From positions 23,483 through 45,939 of the forward strand of contig DQIA01000058.1 of NCBI GenBank assembly GCA_003525905.1: DNA of 22,457 nt, written 5' to 3'. Below the pieces are notes generated by a model. The model had not been told where the DNA came from. It did not search any database and was given only the letters and a program-made list of their open reading frames with translations. Below are positions 13,876-21,500 of the stretch, piece by piece (within the stretch, counting starts at the first letter, position 1; each line of letters starts with the position of its first letter). Made by a program: the position numbers and the translations under genes. The stretch is from Clostridiales bacterium. Lineage in GTDB: Bacteria > Bacillota > Clostridia > Oscillospirales > Oscillospiraceae.

Positions 13876-14058
13876 TCAGCCGCCGGTCGAACGCCGCTCC
13901 ACCTGCGTGCCAAAATAAAATGAGATCACGACCGTAAAGATCGTGAGGAATTGCTGCGCGCTGACTGCGCCCGTCACGGCCAGCCTGCAGAATACGACGG
14001 TCAGGGCGATCGTCACAAGAGACTTGACGCAAAGAAGCCGCTCAAGCCGCTGCCGCAT
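13876..14058 (-). CDS. Small two-helix membrane protein, unknown function
   Basis: This is a 60-aa protein with a basic N terminus (MRQRLERLLCVK) and two hydrophobic segments, about residues 12-29 and 36-50. The second ends in FYFGTQ, before a charged, polar tail. This hairpin shape resembles small holin-like or membrane-anchor proteins found in clostridial genomes and mobile elements, but I do not assign a function. GGGAGG stands eight bases before the ATG at 14058, which decides the start over a GTG three codons upstream that touches this site. It stands alone between a terminator at 14104-14150 and a hairpin at 13831-13865, with no phage genes around it. Confidence 0.6.
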   Translation of the reverse strand: MRQRLERLLCVKSLVTIALTVVFCRLAVTGAVSAQQFLTIFTVVISFYFGTQVERRSTGG

Positions 14059-14103
14059 GGCACTCACCTCCCGGCCAGACTATGCCGCAGTACAGCCCGA
14101 TGT

Positions 14104-14150
14104 GCAAACAGGCGCGGAGCAGAGGGATCTGCTTCGCGCCTGCGTTTTGC
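14104..14150 (-). terminator. Terminator after the CD1247-type gene
   Basis: A large stem pairs 14109-14116 with 14135-14142 (8 bp, perfect). A nested stem of five pairs sits inside, and flanking GCAAA and TTTGC extend it. It starts 10 bases past the gene stop on the minus strand and is followed there by TTTGC. Confidence 0.65.
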
Positions 14151-14159
14151 GTATGAGGA

Positions 14160-14579
14160 TCAGAGACCGTCGTCCTCGTCGAACTCGAACTCGAGCGGCT
14201 CGCCGCACTTCGGGCAGTCGACGGAATCGTTGAGGAGCGTCTCCTCGTCCAGATGGAGAACCTCGCCGCACTTCGGGCAGGTCACTTCATACATGGTGTC
14301 GTCGTCATAGTCGAAGTCTTCGCCGTCGTCGTCCATGAAGCCGTCCTCTTCGTCATCGTCGTCCATCAGGTAATCCTCGATGGCATCGAGATCATCCTCA
14401 ATCTCATCGAGCTCATCCGAGACAGCCTCGGCGTTTTCCTGCAGATCGCCAATTGCACCGGTGACCTCCTGCAGCAGCTCGACGATCCCGGAGATCATCT
14501 TGCCTTCAGGGGCCTCCTGGTCCAGCTTCAGGCCGTCCATCAGGCCCTTCAGATATGCGGACTTTTCAGAGAGATTCAT
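14160..14579 (-). CDS. CD1247-type acidic zinc-ribbon protein
   Basis: This 139-aa protein has three parts. An N-terminal helical domain (1-60, opening MNLSEKSAYLKGLMDGLKL) matches the CD1247 N-terminal domain named after Clostridioides difficile. A very acidic linker (about 60-95) is dominated by Asp and Glu. A C-terminal zinc ribbon has two CPKC pairs (about residues 101-104 and 122-125). Function is not known. The helical part looks like a coiled coil, and the acidic stretch suggests a protein-interaction or nucleic-acid-mimic role (inference). It starts 29 bases after efp with AAAGGAG upstream and is probably in the efp transcript; this neighbourhood is common in Clostridia. Confidence 0.82.
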   Translation of the reverse strand: MNLSEKSAYLKGLMDGLKLDQEAPEGKMISGIVELLQEVTGAIGDLQENAEAVSDELDEIEDDLDAIEDYLMDDDDEEDGFMDDDGEDFDYDDDTMYEVTCPKCGEVLHLDEETLLNDSVDCPKCGEPLEFEFDEDDGL

Positions 14580-14608
14580 AGCGTTCTCCTTTCCAGATGT
14601 GGGCCGGA

Positions 14609-15172
14609 TCAGCCCTTGGCGCGGCCCAGATATTCGCCCGTGCGGGTATCAATAGAGATCTTGTCGCCCTCGTTGATGAACAGGGGCACGCGGACCTCGG
14701 CACCGGTCTCAAGCGTAGCGGGCTTCAGCGTGTTGGTGGCGGTGTTGCCTGCAAGGCCCGGCTCGGTCTTCGTGACGACGAGATCGGCAAAGTTCGGAGC
14801 CTCGACGCTGAACACGTTGCCCTTGTAGGACAGGATCGTGCACTGGTCGTTCTCCTTGACAAACTTGAAGCTGGCGTCGAGAATGTTCTCGTCGACCGGC
14901 GTCATTTCGAACGTCTCCGGATCCATAAAATAATACAGGTTGCCGTCGTTATAGGAATAGTCCATCTTTCTGCGCTCGATGTAAGCGGTGGGATACTTGT
15001 CGTTCGGGTTGAACGTCGTCTCGGTAACGCCGCCGGTGATGACATTGCGCATCTTGACGCGGACAAAGGCTGCACCCTTGCCGGGCTTGACGTGCTGGAA
15101 CTCGATGATCTGCATCACCTTGCCGTCCATGTCAAACGTAACGCCGTTCCGGAAATCACTGACTGAAATCAT
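14609..15172 (-). CDS. efp: Elongation factor P
   Basis: This 187-aa protein is EF-P, which binds the ribosome between P and E sites and relieves stalling at proline runs. It has the three-domain EF-P layout. The N-terminal loop PGKG places K32 at the tip, the position equivalent to the modified lysine of B. subtilis EF-P. Domain III contains the typical GDKISIDTRTGEYLGRA near the end. AGGAGG lies before the ATG at 15172. Its own promoter stands at 15238-15266, so although it follows pepP it can be transcribed separately. No lysine-modifying enzyme (EpmA, YmfI type) is seen in the window. Confidence 0.97.
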   Translation of the reverse strand: MISVSDFRNGVTFDMDGKVMQIIEFQHVKPGKGAAFVRVKMRNVITGGVTETTFNPNDKYPTAYIERRKMDYSYNDGNLYYFMDPETFEMTPVDENILDASFKFVKENDQCTILSYKGNVFSVEAPNFADLVVTKTEPGLAGNTATNTLKPATLETGAEVRVPLFINEGDKISIDTRTGEYLGRAKG

Positions 15173-15237
15173 TGGTTTATCCTCCTGTGTTCCTCTCGAA
15201 TACCATATCTGTTCCGAAGGTAAAAAAATGCGTTTCT

Positions 15238-15266
15238 ATTTTAACCGATTTGTCAAAGAAATTCAA
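15238..15266 (-). promoter_or_regulatory. efp promoter
   Basis: On the minus strand TTGAAT (15261-15266), a 17-base spacer and TAAAAT (15238-15243) match the sigma-A consensus at 4/6 and 5/6. It lies 66-94 bases upstream of efp and gives a leader of about 60 bases. Confidence 0.68.
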
Positions 15267-15299
15267 GTCTTTCGGCAAATTTCTCTGAGTTATCACCGC

Positions 15300-16364
15300 T
15301 TAAAGGATGGTCAGCTCCTTCGGGCTGTGCGTGATGACCTCGCAGCCGCCCTCGCGGAAGATCACGACATCCTCGATGCGGACGCCGAATTTGCCCGGAA
15401 TGTAGATGCCCGGCTCTGCGGAGCACACAGCGCCGACAGGGATCGGGTTCTCGTTGCGCGGGGTGCAATTCGGCGCTTCGTGGATTTCGAGACCGAGGCT
15501 ATGGCCATAGCTGTGGCCGAAATACGGGCCGTAGCCGGCCTCCGTGATGATGTCGCGGGCAGCGCCGTCGATGCTCTTGCCGCTCGCTCCTGCGTGGCTG
15601 GCCGCAATACCGGCGAGCTGGGCGCGCAGGACGGTGTCGTAGACCTTACGCATCTCCTCGGTCGCATGGCCGAGGGCGACGGTACGGGTCATATCGGAGC
15701 AGTAGCCCTGATACAGCACGCCGAAGTCCATGGTCACGAAGTCGCCGTCCTGCAGGACGCGGCTCCCGGCGACGCCGTGCGGCATGCTCGTGTTCGGTCC
15801 GGAGACGACGATCGGGTCAAAGGACAGGCCCTCTGCGCCGTTCTTATACAGGCAGTAGATCAGCTCGGCCTCGAGCTCCTTCTCGGTCATGCCGGTGTGG
15901 ATGCGAGTGCAGACCTCGGTGAAGGCGCGATCCGTGATCTCCTGCGCCTTGCGCATGCGGGCAAGCTCCCAGTCCTCCTTGCTGGCGCGGAAGGCGTTGA
16001 TCTCCTTCTGCAGCGGAACGAACTTGACGGGAAGCGCGGCCTCAAAGCCGTTGAGCTCTGCGACGGTGAGATATTCGTCCTCAAAGCCGAGCGTCTCCAC
16101 GCCGAACTCGTCCAGCGTGGTCTTCAGCGCCTGCATCATCGGATTGTTCAGGCCGATCTCCACGACCTCAAAGCCCTTGAGGTTCTTCTGCGCGGACTCG
16201 ATGTAGCGGCTGTCGGTGAAATAGCGAGCGCCCTGCGCGGAGACAACGGCAACGCCCTCGGCGATGTCAAATTCCGCCGCATACATGCGGCTGTAGCGCG
16301 AGGTCAGCAGAAGGCCCTGCACGCCGTCGTGCAGCAGAGAACGGTATTTTTCCAGATTGGTCAT
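15300..16364 (-). CDS. pepP: Xaa-Pro peptidase, M24 family
   Basis: This 354-aa protein is an M24 creatinase-fold metallopeptidase, which removes N-terminal residues preceding proline. The dimetal ligands appear in order: MDFG (D218), SDMTR (D229), GHSLGLEIHE (H about 292), EPG (E about 325) and RIEDVV (E about 339), along with PHGV for substrate binding. The N-terminal creatinase-like domain (1-125) is complete, and length is normal. It overlaps yqeG by 4 bases (ATGA), so the two are coupled, and it sits upstream of efp, a linkage found widely in Firmicutes. It may also be called a cobalt-type aminopeptidase P or prolidase-like enzyme. Confidence 0.95.
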   Translation of the reverse strand: MTNLEKYRSLLHDGVQGLLLTSRYSRMYAAEFDIAEGVAVVSAQGARYFTDSRYIESAQKNLKGFEVVEIGLNNPMMQALKTTLDEFGVETLGFEDEYLTVAELNGFEAALPVKFVPLQKEINAFRASKEDWELARMRKAQEITDRAFTEVCTRIHTGMTEKELEAELIYCLYKNGAEGLSFDPIVVSGPNTSMPHGVAGSRVLQDGDFVTMDFGVLYQGYCSDMTRTVALGHATEEMRKVYDTVLRAQLAGIAASHAGASGKSIDGAARDIITEAGYGPYFGHSYGHSLGLEIHEAPNCTPRNENPIPVGAVCSAEPGIYIPGKFGVRIEDVVIFREGGCEVITHSPKELTIL

Positions 16365-16861
16365 GTTTCTACTCTCCTTTTTCGCGCCATGGCGAGAAAC
16401 GGCAGCTCCAGCAGGTGCCGCAGCTTCAGCCAGACGGTATGATTATGAATGGATCGCACGGCGATCGCCGTGATCCCGGCGCGCTTTGCGCCGAGCACAT
16501 CGGTATAGATCTGGTCGCCCACGAGTGCGGTCTGCTGCGGAGCGGCTCCGTAGCGGGCCATGGCCTCCCGGATGCCGCGTGTGCCGGGCTTGGCGGCATG
16601 CGTCACGCAGGGAACGTGATATTGCTGCGAGAAATGCGGCACGCGCTGCTTATGGCTGTTGGAGACGATGCAAAGCGTGATGCCTGCATCCTGCATCCCG
16701 GCGATCCAGTCCAGAAGCGGCTGCTCCGGCCGGTCCGTCGTGTAGGGAAGCATGGTGTTGTCAAAGTCCATCAGCAGCAGACGGATGCCGTGCTCACGAA
16801 GAAACGCCGGGCGGATCTGCGTGATGGTTTGGAAAATGAAGTCAGGTAAAAATGACAGCAT
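16361..16861 (-). CDS. yqeG: YqeG-family HAD phosphatase
   Basis: This 166-aa protein is a HAD subfamily IIIA phosphatase. It has motif I DFDNTM (aspartate nucleophile), motif II SNS, a lysine in AAKPG, and motif IV GDQIYTDVLGAKRAG. The physiological substrate of YqeG is uncertain; some relatives act on phosphatidylglycerophosphate or sugar phosphates. The start at 16861 (MLSFLPDFIFQ) fits the family, and GAGGAG lies three bases upstream. An ATG at 16903 has a better placed AAGGAG, but that site lies at the predicted transcript start from the TATAAT at 16919-16924, so mRNA from this promoter would lack it. Both starts remain possible. It heads the yqeG-pepP unit. Confidence 0.9.
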   Translation of the reverse strand: MLSFLPDFIFQTITQIRPAFLREHGIRLLLMDFDNTMLPYTTDRPEQPLLDWIAGMQDAGITLCIVSNSHKQRVPHFSQQYHVPCVTHAAKPGTRGIREAMARYGAAPQQTALVGDQIYTDVLGAKRAGITAIAVRSIHNHTVWLKLRHLLELPFLAMARKRRVET

Positions 16862-16918
16862 ATTCTCCTCGGGTATTCCATAGGTTGATTCTGAGGTTCC
16901 CATGTTCAGGTTCTCCTT

Positions 16919-16947
16919 ATTATAGCACGCAGGGGGAGGTTTGTCTA
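16919..16947 (-). promoter_or_regulatory. yqeG promoter
   Basis: TAGACA (16942-16947, 5/6), a 17-base spacer and a perfect TATAAT (16919-16924) stand on the minus strand, 11 of 12 to consensus. The transcript would start near 16912. This promoter overlaps the ribosome site and start of the divergent gene at 16948. Confidence 0.8.
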
Positions 16948-17607
16948 TTGCCTGTTCCGGTGTATTTGGCGGCAAATTGTAAAGAAATTGCAACATTTAC
17001 CGGCCGGGCCGCCGTGCTCGGCCTCGGCTTTCTGCCGGATGGCGGGGCCCGCATCCCGGCGTGCCCGCTGCAGGGACATATGGCCGTCATCGACGACGCC
17101 GTCCTGCCGCAGCGCGTTCCGGAGGAGACGCTGGACCGGCTTGCGGCCCGGTGCGGCGGGGGGTGTTGTCTGGATTTTCTGCGCACGCCCGGCCCCGTGC
17201 ACCGCGCCGTGGCGCAGGGCCTGCAGCGGCGGCTCGGGAATGCCCCGATGCTGCTGCCCGCGGCTTATCACGCCTTTGCGCCGGAAGCGCTGCCGGTCCT
17301 CTCCTGCCTGCGGCCCTGCAATGCATGGGACGGCTTTGTCCGGTCGGCGGAGCGGCGCTTCCCGAACGGCTGGGCGCTGGAGCTGACGCCGTGGGCGGCA
17401 GAGCTTCCGGCCCCGCCGCTCCCCTATCCCGGCGGCATGCTCCCGGCCGCGCTGTGCAGCTGCGAGAAAAGCCCGGCGGGCCTGCGCTACTTTGACACGC
17501 CGGAGTCGCTCCGGCAGAAGCTGGCGCACGCAGCGGCACATGGCTGCCGCTGTGCCATCGGCCTGTGGCAGGAGCTGCAGCCGTTTTTCCCGGAGCGGGA
17601 TGGATAA
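16948..17607 (+). CDS. Unknown protein, TTG start
   Basis: This 219-aa protein is not one I recognise. It is rich in Ala, Pro, Leu and Cys (nine or more cysteines, including CGGGCC), very GC-rich, and has no clear signal peptide or membrane helix. Alternating strand-like segments (AAVLGLGF, HMAVIDDAVL, CCLDFLRT, APMLLPAAYHAF, RCAIGLWQEL) resemble a partial TIM-barrel-like pattern, but this is only a guess. The TTG at 16948 is chosen as start because GGGGGAGG ends eight bases before it; a GTG at 16960 is too far. An ATG-led frame begins at 16852 but lies antisense in yqeG. It is divergent from yqeG with 86 bases between starts and ends well before htpG. Confidence 0.6.
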   Translation: MPVPVYLAANCKEIATFTGRAAVLGLGFLPDGGARIPACPLQGHMAVIDDAVLPQRVPEETLDRLAARCGGGCCLDFLRTPGPVHRAVAQGLQRRLGNAPMLLPAAYHAFAPEALPVLSCLRPCNAWDGFVRSAERRFPNGWALELTPWAAELPAPPLPYPGGMLPAALCSCEKSPAGLRYFDTPESLRQKLAHAAAHGCRCAIGLWQELQPFFPERDG

Positions 17608-17652
17608 GACCGGGATGCGGCTGCGCGCAGCTTTTCCGTGTGCGGCATAGAA

Positions 17653-17709
17653 ATGCTCCCCATATGAGGATGGTGATCTTTACTTCACTGTCTCTCATAG
17701 AGGGAGCAT
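17653..17709. repeat. Multi-tier palindrome after htpG
   Basis: An interrupted 57-base inverted repeat has at least three stacked stems: ATGCTCCC (17653-17660) with GGGAGCAT (17702-17709), TATGAG with CTCATA, and GTGA with TCAC around the loop. It lies 37 bases past the htpG stop on the minus strand, where ATTTCTATG follows, so it may act as its terminator. Its length and tiers suggest a folded RNA or small palindromic element. Confidence 0.55.
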
Positions 17710-17745
17710 ATTCTGTTTCGCGCTTTACGCAGAGATGGACTTGGC

Positions 17746-19638
17746 TCAGCCGATCAGCTCGCAGACGAGATCCGTATAGGCCGTCGGGTCTTCGAGCGGG
17801 AGGTTTGCCATCAGCAGGCCCTGATCGTAGAGAAGCTCAGCCAGCTTTTTGGCGCGCTCCGGATCGGATTCCCTGTTCTCGGACAGACGCTGCAGCAGCG
17901 GATGCTCCGGGTTGACCTCCAGAATGCGGCCGCAGTGATAATCGGACGACGGATCGACCGTGTGCATGTACTTCTCCATCTCGAAGCTCATGCCGCCGTC
18001 CGGGACCATAGTTACGGCATGGCTGCCCAGCTCCGTCGAAACGCGTACGTCCTTGACCTTCTCACCGAGGCTCTCCTTCAGGAAGTCCACGCCGGACTGG
18101 AAGGCTTTGGCCTTCTCCTCGGCGGCTTTTTTCTCCTCCTCGGTTGCAAGGTCGAGGTCGTCGGTCAGAATGTTGCGGAACTCATGCTCGGCGTAGGTAT
18201 TGAGCGTCTGCGGAATGAACGTGTCGACCTGCTCCGTCATGAGCAGCACGTCGAAGCCACGCTCGCGCAGCAGCTGGGTCTGCGGAAGCTGCGAAAGGCG
18301 CGCTGCGCTGTCGCCGGTGGCAAAGTAAATGTGCTTCTGGGACTCGGGCATGGCGTCGCAGTATTCCTTGAGCGTGATGTCCTTCCCCTCTTTGTCGGAA
18401 CGGAACTCCACGAGGTCCTGCAGCAGGTCCTTGTGCATGCCGTAGTCCGAGACGAGGCCAAACTTCAGCTGGCGGCCGAAGGCGGCATAGAATGTCTCAT
18501 ATTTCTCACGGTCGTCCTTCAGCATGCGCTCCAGCTCGGCCTTGATCTTCTTTTCGAGGTTGGCGGCGATGACCTTCAGCTCTCTCGTGTGCTGCAGCAT
18601 CTCGCGGCTGATGTTCAGGCTCAGGTCCTGCGTGTCGACCACGCCGCGGACGAAGCGGAAGTGCTCCGGCAGCAGGTCGGCGCAGTTTTCCATGATGAGC
18701 ACGCCGGAGGAATAAAGCTGCAGACCGGCCTTATAGTCGCGGGTGTAGAAGTCGTACGGGGCCTTTGCCGGGATATACAGCAGGGCCTTATAGGTCACGG
18801 CGCCCTCGACGCCGAAGTGCAGCACGCTCAGCGGCTTTTCGTAGTCGAAGAATTTTTCGTGATAGAAGTTGTTGTACTCCTCCTCCGTGACATCCTTCTT
18901 GGCCTTCTGCCAGATCGGGATCATGGAGTTGAGCGTCTGCTCCTCGCGGACGGTCTCATACTTCGGCTCCTCGCCCTCCTTCGGCTCGTTCACGAGCTTT
19001 TGGCTGGAGACCTCCATGCGGATCGGATAGCGGATGTAGTCGGAATACTTGCGGACAAGGCTGCGCAGGCGGTATTCGGACAGATAATCGGAATACTTGT
19101 CCTCGTCCGTGTCGGCCTTGAGCGTCAGGATGACGTCGGAACCGGCGGCTGCGCGCTCGCACGGCTCCATGGTGTAGCCGTCTGCGCCCTCGGACTCCCA
19201 CTTCCAGGCCTCGTCGCTGCCGAAGCGGCGGGAAATAACCGTGACCTTCTCGGCGACCATGAACGCGGCATAGAAGCCGACGCCGAACTGACCGATGATG
19301 TCGATATCGTCGCTCTTCTCCATTTCCTTCTTGAAGCGGAGTGAACCGCTGTGAGCGATGGTACCGAGGTTCTCCTCCATCTCCTCGCGGGTCATGCCGA
19401 TACCGTTATCGGAAACGGTCAGTGTGCGCGCCGTCTCATCCGTGGACAGATGAATGGCAAAATCGCTGCGGCTCAAGCCGACGGTGTCGTCCGTCAGGGC
19501 CTGATAGGCCAGCTTGTCGATGGCATCGGAGGCGTTGGAGATCAGCTCGCGCAGGAAGATCTCGCGGTGTGTATAGATCGAATTGATCATCAGGTCCAGC
19601 AGGCGTTTCGATTCTGCCTGAAACTGTTTCTTTTCCAT
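17746..19638 (-). CDS. htpG: HtpG, Hsp90-family chaperone
   Basis: This 630-aa protein is the bacterial Hsp90, an ATP-driven dimeric chaperone. The GHKL ATPase domain (1-230) has REIFLRELISNASDA (with the catalytic Glu), DNGIGMT and GQFGVGFYAAF. A middle domain follows, with FVRGVVDTQDLSLNISREML, and then a C-terminal dimerisation domain. Length is standard. The start at 19638 (MEKKQFQAE) is chosen because AAGGAAG stands nine bases upstream; a TTG three codons earlier touches that site. A CIRCE operator lies just upstream at 19663-19689, so HrcA repression and heat-shock induction are expected. In B. subtilis htpG is not in the CIRCE regulon, which makes this arrangement of interest. Confidence 0.97.
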   Translation of the reverse strand: MEKKQFQAESKRLLDLMINSIYTHREIFLRELISNASDAIDKLAYQALTDDTVGLSRSDFAIHLSTDETARTLTVSDNGIGMTREEMEENLGTIAHSGSLRFKKEMEKSDDIDIIGQFGVGFYAAFMVAEKVTVISRRFGSDEAWKWESEGADGYTMEPCERAAAGSDVILTLKADTDEDKYSDYLSEYRLRSLVRKYSDYIRYPIRMEVSSQKLVNEPKEGEEPKYETVREEQTLNSMIPIWQKAKKDVTEEEYNNFYHEKFFDYEKPLSVLHFGVEGAVTYKALLYIPAKAPYDFYTRDYKAGLQLYSSGVLIMENCADLLPEHFRFVRGVVDTQDLSLNISREMLQHTRELKVIAANLEKKIKAELERMLKDDREKYETFYAAFGRQLKFGLVSDYGMHKDLLQDLVEFRSDKEGKDITLKEYCDAMPESQKHIYFATGDSAARLSQLPQTQLLRERGFDVLLMTEQVDTFIPQTLNTYAEHEFRNILTDDLDLATEEEKKAAEEKAKAFQSGVDFLKESLGEKVKDVRVSTELGSHAVTMVPDGGMSFEMEKYMHTVDPSSDYHCGRILEVNPEHPLLQRLSENRESDPERAKKLAELLYDQGLLMANLPLEDPTAYTDLVCELIG

Positions 19639-19662
19639 ATGGATCAACTTCCTTATTTCGTA

Positions 19663-19689
19663 TTGGCACTCTTGGTGCCTGAGTGCTAA
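19663..19689. promoter_or_regulatory. CIRCE operator (HrcA site)
   Basis: TTGGCACTC (19663-19671) and GAGTGCTAA (19681-19689) are separated by exactly 9 bases. This matches the CIRCE consensus TTAGCACTC-N9-GAGTGCTAA with a single change in one arm. It lies over the predicted htpG transcript start, where bound HrcA would block transcription. Confidence 0.95.
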
Positions 19690-19694
19690 ATCCT

Positions 19695-19722
19695 ATTATA
19701 GCCGCTTTTCCGTGTTTTGCAA
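19695..19722 (-). promoter_or_regulatory. htpG promoter
   Basis: On the minus strand TTGCAA (19717-19722), a 16-base spacer and a perfect TATAAT (19695-19700) stand just upstream of the CIRCE. The start would fall near 19688, at the edge of the operator. Confidence 0.75.
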
Positions 19723-19792
19723 GAGCTGTCACAATTTTTTTACACTTTCTTTTCTGCAGAATCTGTGGTACACTGTTGCCGAGGTGATTCCA

Positions 19793-21403
19793 ATGATTAC
19801 GATCAGCGATCTTGCGCTGCAATATAGCGGAACGTTCCTGTTCCAGCATGTCGATCTGCAGTTTACCGCCGGCAATTGCTACGGTGTGATCGGCGCAAAC
19901 GGTGCGGGCAAGTCCACATTCCTGAAGCTGCTCTCCGGCGAGCTCGACTCCACAAAGGGCACGATCTCCATCAAGCCGGGCCTGCGTATGTCTGTCCTCA
20001 AGCAGGACCAGTTCCGTTACGATGCCTATACCATCCTCGACACGGTCATTATGGGCAACCAGCGCCTGTATGATATCATGAAGCAGAAGGATGCTCTCTA
20101 TGCCAAGCCCGATTTTTCCGATGAGGACGGCCTGCTGGCTTCGGAGCTGGAGACGGAGTTCGCAGAGCTGAACGGCTGGGAGGCCGAGTCCGATGCCAGC
20201 CGCATTCTGCAGGGCCTCGGTGTGCCCGTGGAGCTGCACAACGACCGTATGGCCGACACCGACGGCCGCATCAAGGTCAAGGTTCTGCTGGCGCAGGCCC
20301 TGTTCGGTCAGCCGGACATTATCCTCCTCGACGAGCCGACGAACAACCTCGACATTGAGTCCATCAACTGGCTGGAAAATTTCATCCTGGACTACGAGGA
20401 CAACGGCCTTGTCATCGTCGTGAGCCACGACCGCCATTTCCTGAATACCGTCTGCACACATATCGTCGATATCGACTACGGTAAGATCCGCATGTATGTC
20501 GGCAACTACGACTTCTGGTATGAGTCGAGCCAGCTCATGCAGAACCTCATTCGCAGCAAGAACAAGCGCAATGAGGAAAAGATCGCCGAGCTGCAGGCCT
20601 TTATCTCCCGCTTCTCTGCCAACAAGGCCAAGAGCAAACAGGCCACGGCCCGCCGCCGCCTGCTCGATAAGCTCAGCGTCGAGGAGATGCCTGCTTCGTC
20701 CCGCCGCTATCCCTTTGTCGGGTTCACGCAGGAGCGCGAGGTCGGCAAGGACATCCTGTTCGTGACGGACGTCTCGAAGACCGTCGACGGCGTGAAGCTG
20801 CTGGACAAGGTCTCGTTCATCGTCAACCGCGGCGACAAGATCGCTTTTGTCGGCGAGAACGAGGTCGCGCAGACGACCATGTTCAAAATTCTGATGGGCG
20901 AGCTGGAGCCGGATGAGGGCACGGTCAAATGGGGCGTTTCCACGTCGCAGAGCTACTTCCCCAAGGACAACAGCGAGTATTTTGACGGCCACGACGAGAC
21001 GCTTGTCGACTGGCTGCGCCAGTTCTCCGAAAAGAAGGATGACGTGTATCTGCGCGGCTTCCTCGGGCGGATGCTGTTCTCCGGCGAGGATGTGTTCAAA
21101 TCCGTCAAGGTGCTCTCCGGCGGCGAGAAGGTCCGCTGCATGCTCTCGCGCATGATGCTCTCGGGAGCGAACGTGATCCTGCTCGATCAGCCGACGAACC
21201 ATCTGGACATGGAGTCCATTCAGGCCGTGAACAAGGGCCTCATCGCCTTCCCGGGAAATATCCTGCTGGCCAGCCACGACCACGAGATGCTGCAGTCCGT
21301 GGCGAACCGCATCATTGAATTCCGCCCGGACGGCACGATCTGCGACCGCCTCGGGACGTATGACGAATATCTGGAGTATCAGGCGGCGCTGAAAAATTCA
21401 TAA
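19793..21403 (+). CDS. ABC-F family ATPase, asymmetric ATP sites
   Basis: This 536-aa soluble protein has two ABC ATPase domains joined by a basic helical linker (about 245-300) and no membrane domain, typical of ABC-F translation factors; the layout is closest to the YkpA/YbiT type. NBD1 has a normal Walker A (G34-K40-S-T) and Walker B with catalytic Glu (D180-E181). NBD2 has a normal signature LSGGE (441-445). By contrast, NBD2 Walker A is G354-ENEVA-Q360, without the lysine; its Walker B has Q466 in place of Glu; and the NBD1 signature reads DTDGR (155-159). H-loops are kept (H212, H495). The ATG at 19793 has GAGGTGA upstream; the family starts there. Its role may be translation rescue or antibiotic protection. 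Confidence 0.9.
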   Translation: MITISDLALQYSGTFLFQHVDLQFTAGNCYGVIGANGAGKSTFLKLLSGELDSTKGTISIKPGLRMSVLKQDQFRYDAYTILDTVIMGNQRLYDIMKQKDALYAKPDFSDEDGLLASELETEFAELNGWEAESDASRILQGLGVPVELHNDRMADTDGRIKVKVLLAQALFGQPDIILLDEPTNNLDIESINWLENFILDYEDNGLVIVVSHDRHFLNTVCTHIVDIDYGKIRMYVGNYDFWYESSQLMQNLIRSKNKRNEEKIAELQAFISRFSANKAKSKQATARRRLLDKLSVEEMPASSRRYPFVGFTQEREVGKDILFVTDVSKTVDGVKLLDKVSFIVNRGDKIAFVGENEVAQTTMFKILMGELEPDEGTVKWGVSTSQSYFPKDNSEYFDGHDETLVDWLRQFSEKKDDVYLRGFLGRMLFSGEDVFKSVKVLSGGEKVRCMLSRMMLSGANVILLDQPTNHLDMESIQAVNKGLIAFPGNILLASHDHEMLQSVANRIIEFRPDGTICDRLGTYDEYLEYQAALKNS

Positions 21404-21500
21404 ATCCGTCACCGATTCTTCGCCGCGCCGTGGTACGATAGGAATATCAGAAAGGAGCCGCTGGAAGGATGCGGCCCCGAAAAAGAAAGAGGCGACGCAT

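Noticed and set aside
13876..14058. Prophage remnant signalled by a holin-like gene
   Set aside because: No other phage gene, integrase or attachment repeat lies nearby.
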